Source: JAZFYD01 sp036443405 (GTDB taxonomy: Bacteria; Planctomycetota; PLA2). Taken from it: 64,000 nt of DNA. This document shows, piece by piece, positions 16,203 to 25,368 of this stretch (its first letter is position 1; each line of letters opens with the position of its first letter). A program made the translations under genes and the position numbers. The notes beneath the pieces were generated by a model. The model saw nothing but the letters and a program-made list of their open reading frames with translations. It did no database searches and was not told the DNA's origin. The stretch is from NCBI GenBank assembly GCA_036443405.1, contig JAZFYD010000122.1:1-64000 (forward strand), written 5' to 3'.

Positions 16203-19200
16203 ATGGATCGGAACGCTCTGCGAGACCACGTTCAGGCTGCGGCGCGCCAATTGGCGCCACCGTTGGGCGAGGGCACGATCGAGTGGGACTACTCGCGGCT
16301 TTCGCGGGCGCTCGGGCTTGTTGGCAAACCGGGCCTGTCGGATCTTCCGCACGGCGGTGTTTCCGTCTTGGAGCTGGAGGCCAAGGAGTGGGATACGTCG
16401 GCGCGTGTTTATGAGGTTTGGGCCGCGGAGCTCGGTTGGGGCTTCACCCGGCTGAGTGCCCGGCCGACCGCAGTGGTTCCGGATCCGGTTGTGCACTCGC
16501 TCGGAGTAGCGTTTGCCGGGAGCGACAGCTTGATCTTCGCGAGGGCGTCGCGCGCGCGGCGGCCGCGCATCGGGGCCCGAAAGCGCAGCGCGGGTTGTTC
16601 GCTGCCGCTTGCGCCGGGGGAGCGTTGGCTGATCGCGTCGGATCGTGTGCGCCGGAAGTGTCGCGCCACGATCGCGCAGCGCGGGCAGATCGTCTTCATC
16701 GATAGCGCCGAGTGGTTGACCGGCGCGTCGGTGAGCAATCTTTCGTATCTGATCACGGCGCATACGGCGTGGCGGAACCACATGCTCTCGAGCCCCGCCA
16801 AGTGCTACTTCGTGTTCGCCGCCCCGCCGGGTCGCGCGCGGCTCGTACATGCTGCGCTGGAGGGCTTCGGCATCACGGGCGACATCGGCGGAACGAAGCG
16901 GCCGTTCGCCGCGCGTTCGCGTGCAGGCATTTCCCATCGATCCCTGCGCGTCGAATCCGAACATATCCTCTCGGCGCTCGAGGAGTCGCCGTTCGCGCTT
17001 GGCGCAAAGGACGTTGGCGCGTTGTTCGGCGCAAGCGGAGTACAGGTCTGCCGCGAGCTGGCGGATTCCGGGTTCGTGTTGCTGCGCACTGAGGCGGGCG
17101 AGGAGTGTTTCGTCCCGAATCCCGCGGCGACGGTCGATCTGCCCGAGGCGTCCGACCGCGTGCGGCGGGCGTTGTTTCAGCACTATCGTGAGCGGCGCCG
17201 GCGGGCGCACGAGCATGTGACGATCGGGGCCCTGGTGTTGGCGCTGCGCATGAATGACGCGCCGCGCGCGCAGGCCTGTCTTGGCCGGATCGGTTGCGCG
17301 GATGCCGCCTGCATGCCGCACGTACTTCTCGAGGAGATCGAGCAGGGCGTCAAGCGCATGGGTCTATCGCTGCGAACGGCGGATCACGCGGTGCTGTTCG
17401 CCGCGCGCGCACACCTGCGGGACTACGCGGCCGTGCGCGAGCGTGCGAACGAGATCACGGCCACGCCGATTGCCAACCATGCCGATCTTGTGCGGTTCGT
17501 TCGGATCATGCTGAGTGTCGGCCGCGGCCATCTCGACGCGGCGATGCCGGAGGGGTTCTGGTCATCGATGACCGCGCCGTCGCTGGACCCGGCGCTGGCC
17601 GACAGCACGTTCATCCTCTGCGAGTTGTTCGCGCAGGCGCGCCTGATGACCATCGAGGAAATCGAAGCGCGTTTCGACGTCGCCAAACGAGCGCTCAAGA
17701 ACCGGTCCAACGCCCGCGTCAATCGTGAACTGGCCGTGATGCTGAAGCTCGTTCAGCACCGCGTCGAAGCGGGAATTAGTGCGCGTCACGTTCGGCGCGT
17801 CGAGGTCGACGACTCGGACGTTAGCTTAGATCTTGCGCGAACGGTGATCGTCCCCGCCTACGTGACAACAACGGCGTTGTTCGCGGAACTCCAGGCTCGG
17901 GAGTACAGCCCCCGCAAGCCCCTGCCGCCTGAGGGTCGATTCGCCTGTTTGTCCCTGATGACGGCGGCGCCAGATCTAGCGAACCACATCGTGCAGTTGA
18001 GCAGCATGAGTAGGTCTCTCATTATTCGCGGGAGGCGATTCTTGCTTCGGGAATTGGGTGACCATCTTGTGTTGTCTCACTTGCGATGCTTCAACCGCAG
18101 CGTAGCGAATGCGTTGCAGTTCTCGTTTCAATCGGCTGCCGGTGGGCGTTTGTGGTCTCGGAGCGCCCTCTCCTTGTTGTTCAATCAGCAGAGAGCCGCC
18201 AGATCTGACGGGTTAGAGGCCTCTACGCTCTCTCGCGCTCTACTCTGCGCTGGAGATATCCAGGGAGCACGTAGATTGCTCGAGAAGGCATGCGAGTCCC
18301 CTCGGTACGGTGGTATTTCCGCAGCGGAGGTAATTCAGACGGATGCGATTATCCAGCGGACAAGCCTCGACTGGGACCGCCTCCGAAGCGCGGCGCCCGT
18401 TCATGTCGGGAGGGTGGCGCCTGAGGCGGGCGGACTCTCAGCGAGCGTCGATCTCTTTCTGGCTGGATGCCGGGCGCTCGTAGCCAGAGAATTCTGCGAT
18501 TCCGAGGATGCATTCCATCGCTCGGCCGGGATGCTGCGACCGATCGCACTCGGCGAGGTGCACGCTGTGCGAATGCTCGCGATCCAACACGCGGTCTTGG
18601 TGGGCCGACTCCGCCGAATCGTCGAAGGGCTAGGTCACGGTGGACGTCCCATCGACTGGGTGCCTCTCGTGCGCAGGCTCTTACGGCCACCATATCTGCT
18701 CGAAGGGTCGGCCGATCCGCGGCGATGGTTTCTGGAAAAACTCGACTATCTACACCTGTTGGCGGAAGAGCTCGCGCTCCGCTCCCGCTTGGACGAAAGG
18801 GGTGCCTTGGGCCTGGCCGCGTTGCTCTGGGAGGTATCAGGGACCGCCATCCAAGAGTCAGGCCGGGACCTGTTCGGCGTGTGGAAGAGTGTGGCCCCGG
18901 CGTTTCACTCGGCCGTGGCCCGCGCCCTCGACTCGACCGGGAAAAACACGGCTGGCATGATCTCGTATTCCGCATCGACTCTGCGAATTCTGAGCGAGGA
19001 CCGTCTGTTGGATCCTTCGGCGTCACGCGGCCGCATGTTCGACTTGGTCCCGCAGATGTACCTGGTGCCGGGGGAGTCCGCTAGCCGGCGCGCGAGACGG
19101 CTCGACGAAACGTGGCCGGATGACGCCGTGTTGTTCGAACTCGCGCAGCGCGCGCAGCACGACCGGCTCCGTTCCCGGCGGCTGACGCTCGGAGGCCATC

Positions 19201-20288
19201 TCGGGACGCAGGTCGTGCATGGTGATGTGGAAGTGCGTCTCGATCCGCTCTCGGGCGATCGAGTGAAGATCGAGGTGCGGGAGTTGCGCCACGTTGCGCC
19301 CGCGCCAAGCTCCGCGGCGCGAGCGAGCCCGCGCCAAATCTGTGAATCCCCCGCGTATCTCGAGTTTCTGCGGGAGCTGCGAGTGGCCGCCCAGGTGGAA
19401 ACAGCGGTTCTCTGCTCCGGTGAAACGGGTTCCGGGAAAGAGTACGCGGCGCGCATGATCCACCGCATGTCGGCGAGAGCGGACGATCCGTTCGTACCCG
19501 TGGACTGTGGGTCCCTGGCCGAGTCGGTCGTCGAGGTGGAGTTGTTTGGGTGCAAGAGGGGCGCTTTCACCGGGGCGGAGGAAAGATCCGGGCTGATCGG
19601 TCAGGCCGATGGCGCGACGCTGTTTCTCGACCGCGTGGAGTCCATGTCGCCGCGTGTCCAGGTCATCCTGTTGCGGGTTTTGGAAAGCGGCGAGTACCGA
19701 AGAGTCGGAGGCGAGAAGGTCCGCCGGTCGGATTTTCGCGTCATCGCGGGCACGTCCGAAAAGCTCCATGAGCTCGTGGCCGACGGCCGGTTCCGTCTTG
19801 ATCTGTACTACCGGCTCGGTGCGATGCATCTCCGTGTTCCGCCACTTCGCGAACGTGAAAACGACGCGGCGGCCCTCGCGCGCCACTTTGCGGTCTCATC
19901 GGGCAAGCGCCTGACCGGCGAAGCGTGCCGGTTCATTTTGTCGCAACCGTGGCCGGGCAATGTGCGTCAGCTCAAGGGCTGCATCGAGGTGAGTGCCGCG
20001 CTCGCCGAAACCGGGTTGATCGGGCCCGACACGATCAAGGCGGCGCTTGACATGGGCGGACCCCGTTCGCGACCCGAAGACGCCAAACGGGATCCCGCGG
20101 AGTTGGCCTACCGCGCAGCCGCCGAGACGCTTGGTTCCGGCACCCTGTTCGAAACGGCGGATTTCGCGCGTGTTGCGGAGGTCTCGCGACGTTCCGCGCA
20201 GCGGCACCTAAGGGCCCTGGCCCGGGCCGGCTTGGTGGTCCGCATCGGCGCGGGCCGGGGGACACGCTATCGCATCGCTACCGGGTGA
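16203..20288 (+). CDS. giant regulator: degenerate STAND/TPR-like front, sigma-54-type AAA+ domain, winged-helix tail
   Basis: This is a 1361-residue cytosolic protein. Residues of about 50-230 have the order of a STAND/MalT-type NTPase (strand VSVLEL, helix, then IVFIDSAEW and YFVFAAPP), but the P-loop position reads EAKEWDTSA, so nucleotide binding looks lost. Residues of about 270-1020 are helical, probably TPR-like. The AAA+ domain (about 1045-1270) has Walker A GETGSGKE (1073), the sigma-54 contact loop GAFTGA (1120), LFLDRVE at Walker B where LFLDEI is normal, and arginine fingers in FRLDLYYRL. Sensor I is GTS instead of ATN. The end is a winged helix ('RRSAQRHLRALARAGLVVRIG') instead of a Fis-type helix-turn-helix. 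GGAGG lies 7 bases before ATG 16203. It is followed 70 bases later by the hybrid kinase. Base composition drops between about 17.8 and 18.6 kb. Confidence 0.75.
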   Translation: MDRNALRDHVQAAARQLAPPLGEGTIEWDYSRLSRALGLVGKPGLSDLPHGGVSVLELEAKEWDTSARVYEVWAAELGWGFTRLSARPTAVVPDPVVHSLGVAFAGSDSLIFARASRARRPRIGARKRSAGCSLPLAPGERWLIASDRVRRKCRATIAQRGQIVFIDSAEWLTGASVSNLSYLITAHTAWRNHMLSSPAKCYFVFAAPPGRARLVHAALEGFGITGDIGGTKRPFAARSRAGISHRSLRVESEHILSALEESPFALGAKDVGALFGASGVQVCRELADSGFVLLRTEAGEECFVPNPAATVDLPEASDRVRRALFQHYRERRRRAHEHVTIGALVLALRMNDAPRAQACLGRIGCADAACMPHVLLEEIEQGVKRMGLSLRTADHAVLFAARAHLRDYAAVRERANEITATPIANHADLVRFVRIMLSVGRGHLDAAMPEGFWSSMTAPSLDPALADSTFILCELFAQARLMTIEEIEARFDVAKRALKNRSNARVNRELAVMLKLVQHRVEAGISARHVRRVEVDDSDVSLDLARTVIVPAYVTTTALFAELQAREYSPRKPLPPEGRFACLSLMTAAPDLANHIVQLSSMSRSLIIRGRRFLLRELGDHLVLSHLRCFNRSVANALQFSFQSAAGGRLWSRSALSLLFNQQRAARSDGLEASTLSRALLCAGDIQGARRLLEKACESPRYGGISAAEVIQTDAIIQRTSLDWDRLRSAAPVHVGRVAPEAGGLSASVDLFLAGCRALVAREFCDSEDAFHRSAGMLRPIALGEVHAVRMLAIQHAVLVGRLRRIVEGLGHGGRPIDWVPLVRRLLRPPYLLEGSADPRRWFLEKLDYLHLLAEELALRSRLDERGALGLAALLWEVSGTAIQESGRDLFGVWKSVAPAFHSAVARALDSTGKNTAGMISYSASTLRILSEDRLLDPSASRGRMFDLVPQMYLVPGESASRRARRLDETWPDDAVLFELAQRAQHDRLRSRRLTLGGHLGTQVVHGDVEVRLDPLSGDRVKIEVRELRHVAPAPSSAARASPRQICESPAYLEFLRELRVAAQVETAVLCSGETGSGKEYAARMIHRMSARADDPFVPVDCGSLAESVVEVELFGCKRGAFTGAEERSGLIGQADGATLFLDRVESMSPRVQVILLRVLESGEYRRVGGEKVRRSDFRVIAGTSEKLHELVADGRFRLDLYYRLGAMHLRVPPLRERENDAAALARHFAVSSGKRLTGEACRFILSQPWPGNVRQLKGCIEVSAALAETGLIGPDTIKAALDMGGPRSRPEDAKRDPAELAYRAAAETLGSGTLFETADFARVAEVSRRSAQRHLRALARAGLVVRIGAGRGTRYRIATG

Positions 20289-20311
20289 TGGGTCGACGTG
20301 GAGCGTGTTTG

Positions 20312-20328
20312 CGTCTCAAGCGGAGACG
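20312..20328. other. hairpin between the two giant regulators
   Basis: CGTCTC (20312-20317) pairs with GAGACG (20323-20328) in the 70-base gap. It could weaken read-through or act as an operator; no T-run follows. The downstream gene has no clear Shine-Dalgarno sequence. Confidence 0.3.
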
Positions 20329-20358
20329 TGAGCCGAAGTGACGGAATCACTCAGTTGA

Positions 20359-23300
20359 ATGCCGCTAGATGTCGATACCGGGGCAGTGGATCCTAGGGAA
20401 AAAGGGGAATTCCGGTCGCTTCTGCCCCCTCGTTACGAGCTGACCAAGGTCCTGTCGTCGAGGCGCGGCGATGCGACGCTCCTCGTGTCGGATCAGGGTG
20501 TGCGCAGTTGCACCGCGGTTGTGAAATTGCAGCGGCTTCCACAATCGACGGGTGAGGACGAGATCTTCGCCTTCTCGCGTTTCGCGGAGCGTCTTTCTTC
20601 CATTCGAAATCCACACGTCGGGGTCCCGTACGCCTACGGCACCTGCCGGTCGTCCGATGGGGACGTCTACGGCTACACCGTCCGTGAGCACATTCGGGGC
20701 ACCACGCTCGCCGCGCTGCCCGCCCCGGTCGACGACGACTCGCTCACAACGATCGCGCACCAGGTGTGCCGCGGTCTGGCGGCGATGCACGATGTCGGCA
20801 TCTATCACTTTGATCTGAAACCTCAAAACGTCATCGCGCGCCGCTCGCGATCCGGTGTGGACCGTTTGAGTCAGTGCGTGATCATCGATGTCACGTATCG
20901 TCCGCAAGGGGTGGCGGAGGATGCGGCGCTCAACGACGTCACGCTTCAGTACATCGCGCCCGAATTGGCCAGCGGCGGCGATGCGAGCCGGCGGTCGGAT
21001 CTGTTCTCGCTGGGTGTCTTGCTATACACCGCCCTCTCGAGTCAAAAGCCCTTTCCGGGGTCCTCCGTATCCGAGGTCATCCGCCGACAAAAAGACCGCG
21101 CATACGTGCCTATCGCCGAGGTCGCGCCGCATGCCGACGACCAACTGCGGGCGCTCATCGAGCGCCTACTCGAACCCTATCCGGAGAACCGGCCCGGATC
21201 CGCGCAGGAAGTAATCGCGCATCTGTCCGAGCTGGGTCTGGAAGCGGCGCCGATCTCCGGGGCCCCTTACCGCGCGCCGGTTCTTCTCGGCCGCTCGGAG
21301 GAACTCGCCGCGGTCACGCGCGATCTCGATGCCGGCAAGGCTCTCTTGGCGGTCACGGCCCCGAGGCAGGGCGGCGTCACGGCGTTTCTGCGGGAGTTGC
21401 AGGATTCGGTCGAGAGTCACGGCCGAATCGTGCTCACCGCGGCTCCCGGCGCGACAACGGGTCGGTCACTGCCGGAGCAACTGTATGCTCCCGTGCATGA
21501 ACTCCTGCGGCGCCGTTCTTCCGAACTCGAGGCCGTCGGTTCCGCGAGTGCGCCGCGCCCGGCGCTCAGCACGACGGAGTTGCTCGATGATCTTCTCGCG
21601 GCCGCTCGCGACCACAGGATCGTTCTGTTCGTGGACGACATCGAGCTGTGCGATGAACGCGAGGCGGCGTTCCTGAACCGTGTCGTCCGCCAGGCGCGGG
21701 CGACGAACTCGTCGGGGCAAGGGCACTGCCAGGTTGTGATCGGCGGGCGGACCGGCGCCGGAACCGCTCGGATCTGCGAACCCGACTCGGAAACAGGCCT
21801 GAAGCCGCTGACGGCCGACACTCTCTGCGCTCTGATCGTGCTCGAAAACACGACACTTCGGCGGAGCGAGGTCGAACTGGCCGCTTCGGAACTCGGTGGT
21901 CGGCCGGGTGCCGTGCTGGAGTTGGTCGCGCGTCTCGAAGGCATCGATCCTGCTGATCGCGTCGCCAAAATCCACGAGTTCGCGCGCAGCGGAAATCGGG
22001 ACGCGGTCGCCTCGTACTTGGCGCCGGCGTCGCACAAGGAGTGGTCCGACGCCATCATCGCGCTCGCGCTTTGGGGCGACAAACTGACGACCGACGAGTG
22101 GGGCTACCTCCGCACGCGCCTCGCTCCGCGCGCCGGCGAGGGGCCGCCGCCGGACCGCGTCCGCGTGAGCGAGGATGGCGTGCGCGCATGCGGAGTGAAC
22201 GTGCAGCGGGCCCTTGTGAAGGCGCTGCCCGACTGGCGGCGCAGCAAGATCGTCGAGGCTCTTCTGGATGCAGTCCGGCCCCGTTGGCGCATGCGTTCGC
22301 TGGAACGGTTGGCGCCGTTGGTCCGGTTTGTCGCCCAGCTGAACTCGATTCCCGACCGGATCCGCTGGCCGCTTTGCCGCGCGATGTTTCTTCTCGCCGG
22401 TCAGAGGCGGTTTGCGGAGATACGCTCGGTGTGCGCCGGCGTGGGCGCGCGCGATGGTGCGCCGTCTTGGGTAGCCGCCTTCGGCGCGTTCACCGACGAC
22501 TCGGCGTCTGCGTCCGATGCCGGCCTTCCGGCCGGGGAGCCGTGGGGCATCTTCCGCGATTGGATCGTTGCGCGTCGCCACCGGCGCACGCGACACAATT
22601 CCGAGGCCATGCAGGCAGTGAGCCGGTCGGTCCGCAGCGATCTATCTCGTATCCCCAGCCGAGTCCTCGAGGAGTTTGGAACGCTGGCGGCGGATATGGG
22701 CGATTTGGATGACGCGAAGAGGGCGCTTCGCGCAATTCTGGAGCGGCTGGCGGCGTGGTCGAAGGCGGCAAACGTGCCAAGTCTTCGCGAGCTGCTTCGC
22801 GCGCCCGTGACCGTCGCGGGTCCGGTGGCGAGGACCCTGGCCCGCTACTACCGCGTCCGTGCTCGCGTGCAGGAGACACGTTCACGTTTTGGCTTGGCGG
22901 CCAAGTGCAGCCGTCGCGAGCGGCGCCTTCATTCCCTTCAGCGCAACCGGGCGGAGGAGGCGGCGTGTCTCAACAACGAGGCAATCGCATTGATCCGTGG
23001 CGGACGCTTTCATGACGCGGCTGGCGTCCTCACTACTTGTGTTCGGCTCCGCGAAGGCCTGGAGGACGAACGCGGGCTTGTCGCTGCGCTCAACAATCTT
23101 GCGTTCGCGTACTCGGAGGCTGCACAGTTGAGCGATGCCGCCAGTGCGCTCAATCGCGCACGCGTGGTGGCGACCAGAAACGGTCTGCTGCGACATCGCA
23201 ACACTTCGATGCTCCATCTAGGCTCGACATACATGCAGAGTGGCCGGCTACGAGACGCGCGCCGCGTATTCTCGCGACTCGCGAAGATGTGTGTTGATCA

Positions 23301-25350
23301 CGACGACGCGCGCGCTAGGGCCCTACTCAATTCGGCGCTTCTCGCGCTGGATGGTTGGCACCTCACCATCGCGGAGCGGCGTGTCGTCGCGCTCAAGGAG
23401 TTCTTGGGGAACGCATTAGGCATCGGCCCGGATGTCTGCGCGCACGCCGTGGAGGCAGAGATCGCGTATCGGACGGCCGATCGTGCGCGACTTCGTGACA
23501 TCTTGGCAAGCGCGTCGCCGGACGACTCCAATCTGGACCACTACCGCGATTACCTTGGGGATACTGTCGTCAGCGCACGTGGATGGGACCGACTCGCCCG
23601 GGTGCGCCGCGCGGGCCGGAGGTCTCCGCATCGGACGGCGGCCTCGCTCGAGCGGCTCTTTTTCGTGGCGCGCGGGCGCGGCGTGCAACGCGCCGTCTTG
23701 GAGCGGGTTCTCGCTGCGCTTAAATCTGCCCGCACGATGACCGACGACGACGTTCGGGTCGCACTTGCGTGCATCGATCATCCGGAATTCAAGGACGGCC
23801 ACGACGATCTCCATATTGGGATCCGTGCCCTCGTCGCCAAGACCCTGCTCCAGCAGGACAGGGCTCGCGAGGCGTGGGGCCTGCTCGAAGACGCGCTGCG
23901 GCGGTTCCGGCGGTTTGAAAAGAAGATCGACCGCTGGGGGGGAGACACCTGCGTTCTTCGCGATACGCACGCTCTTTTGGCCCAAGCGATCGGGAACACA
24001 CCTGGCGACCGCAGCAAGTGGGGCGGCCGGAGCCTTCAGCTTCGCGCCGCGGCGTTTGATGCGATGGTCGCGAGCAGGGGCTCCGGCACGTCGGTGCGCC
24101 ATCGTGAGCTTGGCCTCGTGGCGGGCATCAACGCGGCCCTGAGCGTGGTCGAGGACTCGGAGGCGATGCGGGGCGCGCTCCTGCAGAGCGCAACCAAGTT
24201 TGTCGGTGCGCAGCGAGGCGTGCTCGTCGGTGTGGCCGAAGGCGAGCCCGTCGTCCGAGCAAGCTACGCGGTCGCCGATGTTAGTCACTCGGAAGGGATC
24301 AGCTGGTCCATCGTGAACCACGTTCTCGCTGCCGGAGAACGGGCGGTCTACAACGACGCGCTCGCGTCCGAGGAGCTGGCGAGCCATCGGAGCATCGCGG
24401 CGCTTCATCTCCGATCCGTGATCTGCGTGCCGATTTTCCACGGCGAAGTGATTTCAGGTGCTCTCTACCTCGACCACCGCGGCATCGCGGGGTTGTTCGG
24501 GACCGGTGATGTGGAGCCTCTCGAGTGTGTGGCGAGGTTGCTCGCGCTCGAACTGGATCGAGCGTCCAAATGCAAGGACCACGAGGCGATCGAGCGGCAG
24601 CTCGAGGAGGCGCACCGGCATTTGCTCCGCACGGAGCGCAGCCGCGTCGTCGGCCAGGTCGCCGGTGGGGTCGTCCACGATCTCAAAAACCTCCTCGCGA
24701 CGGTCATTGCGCGAGCCCAGATGGCGGCACAGGCCGAAAGCCAGGAACGAGTGCGGCACTCCCTTCGGGCCATCGAACAGGCCGCGCGGAACGGGGCCGA
24801 CGTTTTGGCGAAACTTCAGGAGTGCTCCAGGGACCACTCCCGTGTTCCGAGCGCACCCGTCGACATCGGGCAGATCGCCCGGGAAGCGGCGGAACTTCTC
24901 CGGCCGCAGGTCGCGACCGCGAAAGAGGAGGTGCGGCTCGAGCTCGAAACGGCGGATGACTGTGAAGTCACGGGCGTCTCCGGCGAGTATCGCGAGCTCT
25001 TCTTGAACCTGATGAACAACGCGCTCGATGCGATGACCGGTGGCGGAGTGTTGCGGGTCCAGGTCAAACGCGTCGGCGATGACGTGAGCATCGAGGTCGC
25101 GGATACCGGGGTTGGGATGAACGAACAGGAGCTCGCCCGCGTATTCGAGCCGTTTTATTCGACAAAGGGCGCTGGTGGCACCGGCCTCGGCCTCGCGATT
25201 GTGAGAAAAGTCGTTATTCGCGACGCGGGTACCATCGACGTCGATTCAAAGCCCGGTGTGGGTACGACATTCAGCATCCTGGTCCCCGCCTGTCGTGACC
25301 AAGAATCACGCCCCGCAGCAATTCCGCGGGGCGTGATTGAGCAGGGTTAG
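20359..25350 (+). CDS. Ser/Thr kinase - STAND-like ATPase - TPR - GAF - histidine kinase hybrid
   Basis: This is a 1663-residue signalling protein. Residues 27-295 form a protein kinase: Lys in VVKLQR, HFDLKPQN with the catalytic Asp at 152, DVT at 177 in place of DFG, and YIAPELA. From about 305 an AAA_16/STAND-like module starts with LLGRSEEL; its P-loop is degenerate (APRQGGVTAF) but Walker B VLFVDDIE is intact. TPR-like helices fill about 840-1010. A GAF domain lies at about 1250-1400. A HisKA helix follows with VHDLKN (phospho-acceptor H1440), and a complete HATPase domain has NNALDAM, DTGVGM and GGTGLGLAI. This architecture is known from cyanobacteria and myxobacteria. No receiver domain is fused or adjacent, so its phosphorylation target is open; the AAA+ protein upstream is the obvious candidate partner. 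There is no clear Shine-Dalgarno sequence at ATG 20359. Confidence 0.88.
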   Translation: MPLDVDTGAVDPREKGEFRSLLPPRYELTKVLSSRRGDATLLVSDQGVRSCTAVVKLQRLPQSTGEDEIFAFSRFAERLSSIRNPHVGVPYAYGTCRSSDGDVYGYTVREHIRGTTLAALPAPVDDDSLTTIAHQVCRGLAAMHDVGIYHFDLKPQNVIARRSRSGVDRLSQCVIIDVTYRPQGVAEDAALNDVTLQYIAPELASGGDASRRSDLFSLGVLLYTALSSQKPFPGSSVSEVIRRQKDRAYVPIAEVAPHADDQLRALIERLLEPYPENRPGSAQEVIAHLSELGLEAAPISGAPYRAPVLLGRSEELAAVTRDLDAGKALLAVTAPRQGGVTAFLRELQDSVESHGRIVLTAAPGATTGRSLPEQLYAPVHELLRRRSSELEAVGSASAPRPALSTTELLDDLLAAARDHRIVLFVDDIELCDEREAAFLNRVVRQARATNSSGQGHCQVVIGGRTGAGTARICEPDSETGLKPLTADTLCALIVLENTTLRRSEVELAASELGGRPGAVLELVARLEGIDPADRVAKIHEFARSGNRDAVASYLAPASHKEWSDAIIALALWGDKLTTDEWGYLRTRLAPRAGEGPPPDRVRVSEDGVRACGVNVQRALVKALPDWRRSKIVEALLDAVRPRWRMRSLERLAPLVRFVAQLNSIPDRIRWPLCRAMFLLAGQRRFAEIRSVCAGVGARDGAPSWVAAFGAFTDDSASASDAGLPAGEPWGIFRDWIVARRHRRTRHNSEAMQAVSRSVRSDLSRIPSRVLEEFGTLAADMGDLDDAKRALRAILERLAAWSKAANVPSLRELLRAPVTVAGPVARTLARYYRVRARVQETRSRFGLAAKCSRRERRLHSLQRNRAEEAACLNNEAIALIRGGRFHDAAGVLTTCVRLREGLEDERGLVAALNNLAFAYSEAAQLSDAASALNRARVVATRNGLLRHRNTSMLHLGSTYMQSGRLRDARRVFSRLAKMCVDHDDARARALLNSALLALDGWHLTIAERRVVALKEFLGNALGIGPDVCAHAVEAEIAYRTADRARLRDILASASPDDSNLDHYRDYLGDTVVSARGWDRLARVRRAGRRSPHRTAASLERLFFVARGRGVQRAVLERVLAALKSARTMTDDDVRVALACIDHPEFKDGHDDLHIGIRALVAKTLLQQDRAREAWGLLEDALRRFRRFEKKIDRWGGDTCVLRDTHALLAQAIGNTPGDRSKWGGRSLQLRAAAFDAMVASRGSGTSVRHRELGLVAGINAALSVVEDSEAMRGALLQSATKFVGAQRGVLVGVAEGEPVVRASYAVADVSHSEGISWSIVNHVLAAGERAVYNDALASEELASHRSIAALHLRSVICVPIFHGEVISGALYLDHRGIAGLFGTGDVEPLECVARLLALELDRASKCKDHEAIERQLEEAHRHLLRTERSRVVGQVAGGVVHDLKNLLATVIARAQMAAQAESQERVRHSLRAIEQAARNGADVLAKLQECSRDHSRVPSAPVDIGQIAREAAELLRPQVATAKEEVRLELETADDCEVTGVSGEYRELFLNLMNNALDAMTGGGVLRVQVKRVGDDVSIEVADTGVGMNEQELARVFEPFYSTKGAGGTGLGLAIVRKVVIRDAGTIDVDSKPGVGTTFSILVPACRDQESRPAAIPRGVIEQG
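25304..25338. terminator. 13-bp perfect hairpin inside the last codons of the hybrid kinase
   Basis: AATCACGCCCCGC (25304-25316) and GCGGGGCGTGATT (25326-25338) are exact complements around a 9-base loop. The stop codon is at 25348-25350, so the hairpin is coding. It is the strongest GC hairpin seen in the window and sits between convergent genes (the next stop is at 25369), which suggests a bidirectional terminator without a T-run. Confidence 0.5.
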
Positions 25351-25368
25351 CGTGTGCCCGGCGAGCGG

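Noticed and set aside
16979..17300. Frameshift or domain break in the AAA+ regulator
   Set aside because: The frame is continuous, and the change of composition occurs later (about 17.8 kb) without a stop or frame change.
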